64,000 nt of DNA, from NCBI GenBank assembly GCA_963169105.1, contig OY720632.1:9052001-9116000 (forward strand), written 5' to 3'. This stretch comes from Ceriagrion tenellum. Lineage: Eukaryota > Arthropoda > Insecta > Odonata > Coenagrionidae. The translations under genes and the position numbers were made by a program. Positions within the stretch are counted from its first letter, which is position 1. Each line of letters opens with the position of its first letter. The notes under the pieces are model-generated. The model made no database searches. It was given only the letters and a program-made list of their open reading frames with translations, and had not been told where the DNA came from. Positions 22,001-34,000 of this stretch are shown here, piece after piece.

Positions 22001-25000
22001 AATTTCTTGGATTCCTCGGTTAAAGGAATTTGATGGAAGGCAGAATTTAGATCAAGGATAGTGAAATATTTGGCACTAGACAAATATTGAAAGGCATGCT
22101 CCACCGATGGTGTGGGATAGCCGTCAACCTTCACTTGCTTATTTAACTTTCTATAATCTACCACCAATCTGTCAGTTCCATCTTTCTTAGGAATTAGAAA
22201 TGCAGGAGAAGACCAGTTGGAGTTGGAAACTTCTACAATACCTTTGTCAACCAGGGACTGAATGTGTTTCTTCATCAGCTGAGTTTTAGGAGGAGAGAGA
22301 GAATATGGATGACTTCGAATTGGTGTAGGATTAATTAACTCAATTTCGTAAGTCATCAAAGATGTCACTCCTAATTCACGGGTGAGAACATCAGGATATT
22401 GCGATAACAATCGCTTTAACTCACTTAACAAGTCATCAGGAAGTTGAACTGATTCTTTGGACACTAAAGGCCCGGCATAATCTGTCAAACCACCTGTTCT
22501 TTTCAAACAAGGAACAAGACATGACTTTCTCGTCGATTTAACTTCATTTGTTTTCGAAATTTCGTTCCCATAACTAAACAGAAGGGGCGGTTCATTTTGA
22601 AATGCGACAGCATTGGCCAAAACAATCATTTGAGATTTTTTAATGAAATCAAATCCGAGAAGTACAGGAAATGGAACTTTAGCCACATAAAATTTGTGTA
22701 CCCAGGAGAATTTACCGATTTGAAGTTTCAGCAAGACAGAAAACTTAAGGCTGAAAGCTTCACTGGAGACCGTAACCAAATTAATCGAATCAAAACACTT
22801 ATTTCGACCGCGAAGTTTGAGGCTCTGAAAGAACTTCTCGTCGCAAATTGAAATAGAACAACCTGTATCAATGAGTGCATGAGAAGAAACAGATTGAATA
22901 ATTACCGGAAGTAAAGGCAAATGAGTTGCATGAGGGTGGGGAAAACCCATCATACTGATAGCTGGTAAGCGTGTTTGCCGTTTTTTCTTACGACAATCAC
23001 TGACATGATGACCATTTTTATGACAAAAGGAACAAGTTGTTTGCCTCGAAACGGCAATAGGAGAGTTATGAGAAACTCCATGGAACGTATTCAAGTATTC
23101 AGCTGAGGCTCTCAACTCCTTTGTGGCTCTAGAAATGAGTGAGTCTAACTCAACAAACGTGGTGGGTTGGATAGAGAAAATGCCGGTTGATTTTGTGATA
23201 GGATTCAAGCCGTCCGTGATTATCTCAACCGTCTGAGCCTCAGGAAAATCCAAAGCCAACACCTGAATCGCGTTGCGAATGGAACATGCAAAATCATGGG
23301 GGGGTCTCACAAGGAAATTGAAACCTCTTGACGTTTTTCGCGACAAGTCGATCTATCTCACGATTTCCCAGAATACTTCGCCACAAACGTTGGGTGAATT
23401 GGGGCCAATAGTGATTCTGAGTTGACAAGGATAGCCAAGATTGCCGCGAATTGGTAGGCAATTTAGTTACAACCAAATATAAGAGAGTGTTCAACGGAAC
23501 GAGAGAAAGAGACACGATTTCATTGACCTTAACCATGAAATTATACCAATTTTCGGGATTCGAAACGTCAAAAGAAGGAACTTTTGCAATCAAATCCTTG
23601 ACAATGACGAGACCATCAGACAAGGGGATAATAGCTTGTCCCTGGGTTGCCCCAAGGGTAGGATTTGGGACATTAACTCGCTCTGGAGGGAGCACAGGTG
23701 TAACTTCCTCCGGAACCACTAAATTTTCCGACTCCCCCGTTTGATCAAGTGACCTAACTCGCCTATCCTCGGCCGTAGTAGCATACGTCCGGGCGTACAC
23801 ATTCCCCGAGTTCTGCGAACCACCAGGCATGTTTCTGAGTCACTTATCCCAACAATTTTGAAATACAGACAAGGAAACAAATTCAAAACAGCACAAAACA
23901 CCGACTCCTCAAGAAACACTCACCGACTATACAGGGAAGACAGTCGAGAACCACGCTCTGCTACCAATTTTGAAGCACTCGAGGGGAGAGTCAAAGGTGT
24001 CTCTCTCCGAGAATGCCCTAAAAACAAATTCTTCCCAAAAAAATACGAGTGAGACAGACAGGAGGAAATCGGGAACAATCAAGTATATTAAATTACCACC
24101 AAATTAAAGATAATGTATTTCAGCAGCTTAACACATACAAACAAGTAAGGGTCAGCCAACCTGTACTTTGACGTCTAAGTTTCAAATTCAAACAGCAACT
24201 ACTCGAGACAGCAAGACAGCAAGAGTAGAACCTCTCAAAACCACGGTCTATCTCAAAAGACCGATTAGCAATTTCCGTCGAAGGAGGGGAAGTTCAGACG
24301 GCGGGAAAGTGGAAAGGGTAGCAGAGGAGAAAGAGGCGATTGGTTACCTCGGAGGGGAAATTTCAGCAAGGTCGAAAAGAGAAAGTTGTGGATGGAGTAA
24401 GGGGGAACAGGTGATTGGCAGTCTTGGAGGGGAGGTAGTTTTATGGAATGGGAAACCATGCGGTGTAGGAATGCAATTGGAGAAGGGAACTACTTTTCGT
24501 CTCCGTTCGCGGATTCCTGGTATGAAACCGATTTGCGGACGACTGTTGCCATATCACATTCTCGTATTCTTCCGTCTCCAACTGCTATATAAACGAGAGT
24601 AGTTCCTCGGGAGGGCGGGCTGGAGACTGCGAGCTGGAGACTGCGAGCTGGAGACTGCGAGCTGGAGACTGCGAGCTGAAGACGATGAGGGCAGAAGACG
24701 CTGAGTTCGCGAAGACGGCTGGAGTTTCGCGAACGTCGTTGGCGCGACAGATGTCGTTAGCGCGTCAGTGGCGGGGCGCGCCTGGGCGCGCCTCGGGCAA
24801 GTCCTTCGGCTAAGTCCGGAGGATAAATAGTCCGCAGAGGATAAATTGTCCAAAGAGGAATAAATGGGGGGGGGGGTATGCCCAAAAAATGCTACAACAG
24901 TAAAATAATGGATTATACCATTAAAATGCCACATATTACCTAGGTACAGTTGAATTTCACGGTCGTACGGAAATATCATGAAGATTTTCGTAAAATACGG

Positions 25001-28000
25001 GCAGGGATTTGGCCAATTTTGCTGAAATTTCTTTAAGTTCTGTTATTTCATTTCATAAAATTAATTCGATATTTCCACCGGGTACCGAAATAGCTGTGCG
25101 TAAAATTGTAACATATTTACGTTAAGTCAAATAATGATTTCATATTGAGGTCAAATAATAATTCCATATTGCTTAAGGAATCGGGCGGGACCACTCACTA
25201 ACTTGCGCGAAATCAAATTTCCCATAAAATCGATATACAGGGTGAGTCAAAAAGTCTTATAACTTTCGACTCATATAGAAATTTATTTGCGATTACTTAC
25301 AAAATCGGTAGATGTGTCTTTTTGTAGCAAACAACCCCAAGTTTTACATCAAAGAGTCCCGTGTCACTTTTGTTTGATGTGACTACCATTTGTGATGCGG
25401 CAAACATCCCACCGGTAATCAATTTCTTCCCACACTTTTTGCAGCAAATCAGGCGTAACTTCTGTGATGGCAGCGTAGATTCGATTTTTCAGGTCAGCCA
25501 AATTGTTTGGAAGGGGAGGAACATACACATGGTTTTAATGAAACCCCAGAGAAAGAAATCCAGTGGTGTCAAGTCTGGGGAGCGAGGTGGCCCTGCAATT
25601 GGCCCTTCACGGCCAATCCACCAACCTGGAAAGCTATTATTGAGGAAAGCTCAAACTCCTGTGAGGAAATGAGGTGGTGCACCATCTTGCTGGTAGTTAA
25701 ACGTCACATCTCGTTCATCTACATTGAACTGTGGAATGAATAAGTTTTCAAGCATGTCCAGATCCATATTTCCAGTGACAGTTTCCTCCAAGAAGAAGAA
25801 AGGGCCGTACACTTTCAATTTGCTAAGGGCACAAAACACATTAACTTTGGGGCTGTTAAGAACGTGGTCCAAGGTTTCATGTGGATTTTCACTGTCCCAT
25901 GTTCTGCAGTTGTGGGTGTTCACCTTGCCACTGATATGAAATGTAGACTCATCGCTGAAGATTATTGTGTTCAGGAATGTCTCGTCGTCCTCTATCCAAT
26001 GCAACATTTCCGTGCAGAATTCCCCACAAACAACCTTATCTGCATCAATAATGTGCTGTACCATTGTGAATCTGTATGGTGTCAAGTGTAAACGTTTATG
26101 CAGTACTCGCCAAATTGTCTTTTGTGGAATGCCAGTCTCGCGAGACGCACATCGTGTTGATTTCCGTGGACTGTGGGCAAAGCTCTCCCTAACCTGTTCG
26201 ATGCCAAAATCATCAACACGGGGGCAACCTGGCGATTTATCATGTTGTAGTGAACAACCCGTCTCAAAAAAGTTCTTGTGCCAACAGGAAATTGTAGGCC
26301 TACTTAGGTTCTTTAGCGTATCCGGTGCAAAATTTATGCTGAACTGTTGCAGAGTTTGTTTCATGAAACCAAAACACACAGCAAGCACGCTCCACACCAG
26401 TGAATGTAGCCATTTTAACTGTGCACTACGCTGGCGCTGCTGGTGGCGGAATGGGGTACTGATGCACTACGTGAATCAAACTTGAGGTTGTTTGCTACAA
26501 AATGACACATCTACCGATTCTGTGAGTTATCTCAATAAATTTCTCTATGATTCCAAAGTTGTAAAATCCTTTTTGACTCACCCTGCACAGGTATCCCTGG
26601 CTTAACACAAGAGATACGTTCCGAAAAAGTGCCATATTAAGTGAATTCGTGTTAAGCAAATTTTTAAAAGCCATAAGAAACCGTGTAATTGATTGGTGAT
26701 ACAGACGATAAATAATAAAATTAGACCTAGAAAAGCTCTGCTGGCAAGTTTTATTTGCCAAGTAACAACACACATTATTATTAAAAAATTCTAAAGGCAA
26801 CAATATTATTATTATTTCCATTTTCGGAAATTATGGTGTGCCTGATGTTAATAATATGCACGAGACTGCAAGTCCTCGCTACTCATTGAAGTGAGGGGAG
26901 TGAATCGCTGAATCCTTAGCACAGCATGTATTTCACATTGGTGGAATCACGAATTGGAGGGATAAACCTGAAAGAAAGCACACATTTGATATAGTAATCT
27001 AGTACAAATGATGAGCTGCTACCATAGAGGGAGAATGGGCAGAATGGGTAATTCTACCTCTACAGCTGCTACGACTACGACAAACTAAAAAGATCGAAGA
27101 AGAAAACAAAAGAAATGCGATTGGCGCTATTTCTTCTGCTAACTAACTGTAGAACGGACGGAAGTATGAGGACAATTGAACCGCAAAGAAACTAAGCACA
27201 ATGAAAAAGTGAAAGGCCTGATCAGGGCGTAGGCCTAGGCACCGATGTGCAGTTTGCCGCAGCAAAACTGTCAGGGCATGCCGAAGATGCGGGATACCGC
27301 TTCATAATACGTGCTTTTCTGATTATCACACATGACCTCAAATGTTTTAAGGCAGATTTTTAAAGGTATTTTTTTAAGAGGATGGTGATAATTTTATTCA
27401 TAAATTTCCTATTCAAAGTCAGAATTTTTTTTAGTTTTCACTATACCTATGCCTCTGATGATAGATAACCTCATAACTGTGAATTAGTACTCATTGTCAG
27501 ATTAGGTATATATATGGATAAAAACCATGCAGTTTCATTCTTTCTTTTTTTGCATTATATTCTCAGGGTTTATATGTACACAATTTCATGCCTTTTCAAA
27601 TGTGTCAGAATCCTGTTATTTTGTATCTTCAAGAAAGAGATTTTGACATTTATTGAATTCTATTTCATCTATTGTTACATAATTTAAATTTTTTTCATAT
27701 GTCTCAGATTCATTTTTTGTTGTATTTATACGAAAAAGCATTGTAGAATTTTAGTTTACCTATGTTTAAAATATTACACGCCTTTTTACATGTGTGAGAA
27801 ACATATTTTGAATATTCACACAATGGCTTTGTTAAACTCTTGCCAGTTCTTTGTAATGTCAAAACAAATAATAGTGTTCTTGCAGGAAAAATATAACAAA
27901 TATAAATTGTTATTAATTTTTTATTTGTTTAATTTAGAATGATTTTGTTATGACCAAAATTTTATGAATAACAAACTTTTCTCTAATGCATCGGAGTTAT

Positions 28001-31000
28001 GCCTTTTTATTTAGGTCATTTATTATTTCCAAACATTGCATTTAACAAATGATGTGGTGCGAAGTCACTCGCACAGGTGCATATACACCAGGGTTGAAAT
28101 TCGCTATGAAAAAATCATTTGACTTGACCGGGATTCAAACCTGGATCTCCCAATTGCCGGTCAGGTGTGTTAGCCAGTAACACCACCAAGCCATCTTCCT
28201 TCAAGGTGAATTTGGAGGGGGGTTTATGCGAACTAGATGTTCAGGCCTCAAGTCTACATTGTAGCACATGAGACGAAGTCGTGCTTACAAAGTCACTATC
28301 GGGGTGGATAAACCCAACATTGTTGTTATTAAAACGACGAAATTGACAAATTTCCAAACATTGCATTTAACAAATGAACATCTAGTTCGCATAAACCCCC
28401 CTCGAAATTCACCTTGAAGGAAGATGGCTTGGTGGTGTAACTGGCTAACACACCTGACCGGCAATTGGGAAATCTGGGTTCAAATCCCGGTCAAGTCAAA
28501 TGATTTTTTTCACAGCGAATTTCAACCCTGGTGTCATTTATTATTATTGGAAACAATAATTTGTTGAAAAAAATTAAAATAATTACTTTGTAATTAATTC
28601 AACCATATTAATAGGTAAAATTGTAAGTTAAAACCAATCTTTAAGTTAATTAACTTAAAATTCTCAATAAAAACTCTCGATAGTATGTACGTACGTACTC
28701 ATGGGGGTTGTGCCCAATTGGTCGTCAACGACGCACCCTATAATTATTTAAATAATGTTATTAGAATTTTTTAATTAATTTTCCAATAAGTTAGGCTGGG
28801 TGTTAATGCAAAAAAATCACTTTAAAAGTATTTTCGAAAAGAAGAAAGATCTGGGCATTAATGGGTTTTATGTCCGCGATGCGCTCTCCACGTTCAAAAT
28901 GTTCTATTACTTTCATCTTAGCTTCCAACGTAATAGTCTTTCTACTTCTTTTCCTAGGTCCATCTCTTGTGGCAGATTGTACACGTTTTGCTCTCATATC
29001 TGGAAAGTTGATAACAGGTTTTGAATTTTTACACAGTAAAACCACTGTCAGAGGCGTACACTTGGGATTTGATGAGATACCACGTTGTGCCGTTGAGACG
29101 TCACTTGTGGCAACTGTCTATCCAACTCGCTGTGTAATTTGATTTTACTTTGATTTGATTGAACAATTTACTTCACCGTTTCACTACAGCGCGAGGTTTT
29201 TGGGACATCATAATGCTCACATTTGTTGAGCTAACTGAGCACTGCGGATGCCTTGTACTGCGACGAAATGAAAACTTAATATGATTTCACGTGATCCCGT
29301 GATACCAATACAGTGGAAGCCGACACTTTAACTCATAACGATGTTTAGAGATTAATGTCGTGGTCGTGGCTCAACAAAAGTGAATGAAATGTGTAACATG
29401 AAATTTGTTTTTATTTTATAATGGATTTTTTTCACAGAGTACGGTATTTGAATTGAATTTTTCCACCGGTACTACTGTGCCTGCCCTTCATCTAAGACAG
29501 ATTTAGATGTCACACGCACACACTCGGCGATCAACCCAAATGATGATTTTATTTTTAAGGGGCAATTAATTCATTAAAATTCTTAATGTAGATGACTTCA
29601 GATCTCTCTTCTCGTTTTTTCCCTTACTTAGTTACTCAAGAAAAAGGAGGTTTTAGTGTATTAAATGCATCTGCAGTTGAATTAAGCAGGAAGTTAGGTC
29701 GACTTAAGTGAAAGCAATCTTTGAGGACCAATCGTGTAATAGCGAATATCGTGTTAAGCGGATTCGTGTAAAGCTGTAAAGGTAAATACCTGTACTTAAA
29801 TTCGGAATTCTACTGTATTAATTTTACCGCATAGTAATTGTACAGGCAGCCGAGCAGTTTTTCCGTGGAATCAATCTCCCAGCTGAATTAATTTCCCAGC
29901 TTGCGACGATTACTACAAAAAATAGGGTGATGAATGATTTGTGAACAACAAATTAGACTGTTTGATTTCACATCTTTGTGCATAATTTGATTGTTATTTA
30001 CATGCCTGATATCATTTCACAGAACACACACTGATATCATTTCAAGGTTAAACAGGTCAAAGAAGAGCAAATGGATATTTTTTGCAATGTTTATGGAAAA
30101 AACTACGTTGATACGAACAACATTATTACAAACCGGAGATTTTTTGGTCGAATGAACTTCGTAATAATGAGAGTCTACTGTACTATGTTTAAGTGGAAGT
30201 AAATGAGGATAACAATGCTGTCAAAAGATTTCCTTGCAAGGACTTTACAGTGACAAAGAGTGACATATTTTGCCATTTTTGTCACATCTTGTGGGGACAA
30301 GAATTAATAGCTGATGCTGTTGCTCATTCTTCATTTTAGTATAATTTCCTTGTGTTTCATCAATAGATGTTTTACTAATAATATGAAATTTATTGATGGG
30401 TCGATTCTTATAAATTGTCTAATAAATTCAAAATACCAAAAACAGGACCTGTTCAATGATATAAAATTTTTGCCTGGTTTTCATTTTAGAGTAAAAATTT
30501 TATTTATTTTTGGATGCATGGCTGAAGAGCTTGTGGATTCAACGAAACGTGTTAGATACCCCAACATACACAGTGGAGAGTGAAGAGTATCATCGTGGCA
30601 ATATGGCTAAAATATATATGTAATTCATTTTAGATGTCCCTCGTGAATTTTAATAACGTATTAAAATGTCAAGTATATGGTTATTTTATATACTTCTTCA
30701 GTTTACCGAGGATTCTAAGCCATTTCATGAATTCATCTAACCTCTTTAATTATTTAAGTAATGGACTAATGGACCTTATTTTTAAATAAGCTAATTAAAT
30801 TTTAACATGCTGACTTATGATGATGGTGGCAGGATAATTCTGGCTGGTCAGTATAAAGGTTGTCTGCATTTTTTTACCCAGGACATGCTTTTATTATTTT
30901 AATTAAATTAATAGTAATTGGAGGAGACTATTACCAATGGAATCATTATTTATTTTATGATGGATGTGAAGGTTAGTTTTTCAAATAGCTGTGATATAGA

Positions 31001-34000
31001 GCTTTTTGGCATATTTTGCTAGTTTTATGTTAATGTTCATGAAGTAGTATCTGACCAAACATCTAATCAAGAGAGAAAGATGAACTGAGTGTGGCCAAAT
31101 AATAATGGAGATGCACCATAAAGAGAAGATAAGCATTGCCAAATGAGTGCCTAAATAGATTTAATAGCCTAGCCCAATGCTACCACTCAGGAATAAAAAG
31201 TCTTTAACAATTGTCTCTATACTTCCTGTGTGACCTTTTCTTAACCTCCAGGTAAATACCCTCATGACAGTTTTTCTACCTTCTGCCCCAAGAAAAGTAA
31301 GATCTTTCCCTGGGACTTTGCCAAAAGGTTGGTTTTCTAAATTGGCAATCAAAGGATTGAGGAATAAAATTTTCCTTCATTATCAGAGACCTCATCATCA
31401 TTTTAAAGCTCAAGTAGTTCTCCCTATTATCTACAAATTTTGAAGAAAGTTGCACTGTACTTCATTCTTACAAAGAAATCATTAAATCGTTAAGAGAGTC
31501 CAAATACCATACTTTGTTGAGTAAGTTAAATCTTACTTCCAATACCGATGAGAAAAAGGCTCTGATTTAATGAGCAAGCAGAGCACTTGCATAGGTTTTA
31601 AGTATCCTCAATGAGCCAAATTCAGGATTGCATTACATTTTCCGGGGGCCTTGAAGTGGTCTTCAAAAACAAAATTAACTGTTTTGGCACTGATTTTTCT
31701 TCGATGTTCATCCCAGTGAAAGTTCTTCAAGACTTACACAAAAATCTTATCTGGTGCATTTGTGCATGTATTATTGCGCAGAGGAACAATAAACTATTAG
31801 TATTTCTTTGTTTAATGAGCTATGCCATCTGCGGGAAATGTCTCAGAGCATGCTGATGTCCACAGTACGTCCAAAAAGGGATTAGATTAGATTAGATGAG
31901 AAATATGGTGGAGTTACTGCAATGAGTACCTAAGGCACTTAGACCAATTTAGTCCTAATGTGCCCTATTGGTGGTAGCCCTATAGGCGGAGTGCTTTGCT
32001 GAAAGCAAGCAAGTCCCCTTATATGAATTACCTCTACTTCGTTAGGCTCAAAGAATAGAGAACCCAGATACCTGCTCTGAGTCCTAATTATGGCTGGGCA
32101 TTCGCATAGTAAGTGGGAAGTTGTTTCATCCACTTCCTTGCACCACCTACATGTGGGAGAGTCTGAGATCTTCAGGAGATGAAGATGTCTCATTGATTGA
32201 TAGTGTCCCACAAATAGTCCCACTACCGTTTGTATTTGACTTCTGTTTGATGAAATGAGCTTCTGGGCAAAGCTAGGCCTTGGTTCCTTTATATGAAGTT
32301 TGGCCTGCCATAGTTTTGTAGTAGTTCACCAGATCTCAGAGTGTTGATTTAAACCTCACATTCTGATCTCCGTCATGCCTACTGATGGCACAATAGGTAG
32401 GATTGGTTAAGGGCCAATCAGGTTGCTACTAGATCCTGCCTTGGCAAGTTTGTCAGCCTTTTCATTTCTGGCTCTACCCTTATGTCTGGGTACCCAGGGG
32501 AGTTCTACTTTGCTGCTTTTTCCTAATATGTAGAGTGCTTCTCTGAACTCTTGCAGCAGTTGTGATTTGCACCAGGATGAGCTAAGGGCCTTTAAAGCTG
32601 CTTGGCTATCGGTGCATATGTGGATTGGTCTGTCATGCTGTCCAGCTTCTTTAATTACCTTTGAGCATATCAAAAGGGCATAAACTTCAGCTTAGAATAC
32701 CGTAGGGTATTGCCCTAGAGGAATTGAGAGACTTATGGCCAGTATGCCACAATAGATTCCAGCTCCCACTCTTCCCCCGTTCCTATAGTACATCTGTGTA
32801 CCACGCATAGGCTCCTTCATGAAGTTCCCTTCCTCCTCCTCTGTCCCACTGCTTCCTGTTCGGATAGTGGATCCTGAAGAGTTGAGGTGATTTAATGAAA
32901 GTTGTTATCATTATATCAGAGCCCATATCAGCTATAGGGCTCGACTTCCTGAACTCCGTCCATATTTGTCTGTGGCCGGTGAAATTTCATAGTGCCATAA
33001 TGGCTTAACAAACATTTCACTCCTGGGTATGACAGGTTGACCAGAAAATTACTAGGAGTTCCAATTCCCAACCATGCTTACCTAGTTCAACACTAGTCAA
33101 ATAATAATTTGTGCTATCTATTGAATAACAATGTGGGAGGGGGAAAGATGCAGCATAGAGGGCAACAAAACCCACACTGAAACCATCTAAGTGAACGAGA
33201 AGAAAAAAATAATTACGAATGCTTGGCAATAAGCTTCGAGAGCATGACTACCCAGCGTGGAATAGATGGAATAATTACAATGATTAAACTCCTAGGAAAT
33301 CAGTACCAATGGCTACCAATACTATAGCAAACCAACAAAATATCTACTTTAACTTAACGGCAGGTCCCATAACATAGGAAATATTGCATTAGCACTTAGT
33401 CCAAAAGGCACATGGTCATTCCCCACTGAAAGGTTTATGTGCACTTAATGACAAAATTTGGAAAAGAAAAATATATTGAAGGAATAACACATCCTTGCAA
33501 AATCCCTGCGATAACCCGACATAATAGAAATCAAGCAGCATAACTTTCAAAAATTAACAAGTCGGTAACAGGTCCGTTCCCAAGAATATACTCAGGTGAT
33601 AAGGAAAGCAAGTATTGGATGAGAAGGTCCGTTTCGGTCGGCATTGAGGCTGGTAAGACATCCCTTGAGCCTCCTTTTCTCAGCTCCTAACATTGTGTTC
33701 CTGATTTACGCATGTGCAAAGGTAAGATGCCTGAGCGAACGTCTTTGCTTCCTGAGGCTCTTGACTCTGTGTACGATGCTTCGGCCCAGTCGATGAGGAA
33801 ACTCTGCAGTCCGCACATTCAAGCCAATTAAGTACCTCTCCTCGCCCTTAAGTGGTTAATGCAGAGGTGGTCCACATCACTTAAGGGTAAGGTCTTGCCG
33901 TACTCCTTTAGACAGCCCCACAATCCTGGGGTGGCAAAGGCTAGCCAATTCTGACGTCCCCGGCAGACAAGCATTCCTGTCCTGCCCGCTTAAAACAAAT

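Larger units (their letters stand above)
16604..24900 (-). mobile_element. Ty3/gypsy LTR retrotransposon, complete and young
   Basis: Two long direct repeats (16608-17491 and 23971-24896) flank a gag and an intact 1197-residue pol on the minus strand. The whole is bracketed by a 4-bp duplication, ACAG (16604-16607 and 24897-24900). Each LTR starts TGTAGC and ends GCTTCA on the coding strand, so it has the TG...CA ends of LTR elements. The LTRs look identical apart from three extra 14-bp units in the 5' one. A primer-binding site for initiator Met tRNA follows the 5' LTR. There is no env. Gag and pol are in different frames. Its near-identical LTRs point to a recent insertion into intron 2 of the host gene, antisense to it. 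Confidence 0.95.
26588..29792. mobile_element. pogo/Tigger-type element, degraded (3.2 kb)
   Basis: The left end CAGGTATCCCTGGCTTAACAC and the right end, reverse-complemented, CAGGTATTTACCTTTACAGC share CAGGTAT and a GTGTTAAGC motif further in (near 26650 and 29752). The right flank is TA (29793-29794); the left flank is CA, shared with the mariner. A CENP-B/pogo-type DNA-binding fragment lies inside at 28803-29045. The DDE domain was not found. An inverted SINE pair is inserted at 28053-28545. Confidence 0.6.
14474..30182. mobile_element. island bracketed by matching pogo/Tigger-type ends
   Basis: At 14474 the sequence reads TA then CAGTAGACTCTCCTTATTACAAA. At the other side, reverse-complemented from 30180, it reads CAGTAGACTCTCATTATTACGAA, followed outward by TA (30181-30182). 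Twenty-one of the first 23 positions agree and both ends have the TA duplication of the Tc1-mariner-pogo group. If this is one element it spans 15.7 kb, because a gypsy element, a mariner and another Tigger-type element sit inside. The alternative is two separate copies that lost their partner ends. No transposase can be assigned to it with certainty. Confidence 0.5.
31880..32990 (-). mobile_element. non-LTR retrotransposon (RNase H-bearing), 5'-truncated
   Basis: The minus strand has an RNase H domain followed by a zinc knuckle and then a short tandem tail, (CTAAT)n-like, at 31880-31900 (TTAGATTAGATTAGATGAG on the + strand). RNase H after RT plus a short-repeat 3' tail fits the I, LOA or R1-type groups. 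RT and endonuclease are missing, as expected from incomplete reverse transcription. Confidence 0.75.

Noticed and set aside
28376..28534. Functional tRNA gene
   Set aside because: A and B boxes are present, but the sequence does not fold into a clear cloverleaf with matched acceptor ends and it has a SINE tail and a near-identical inverted copy.
24897..30182. CRISPR-like reading of the 14-bp and inverted repeats in this part
   Set aside because: The repeats are adjacent tandem units or inverted pairs without unique spacers, and the context is eukaryotic.
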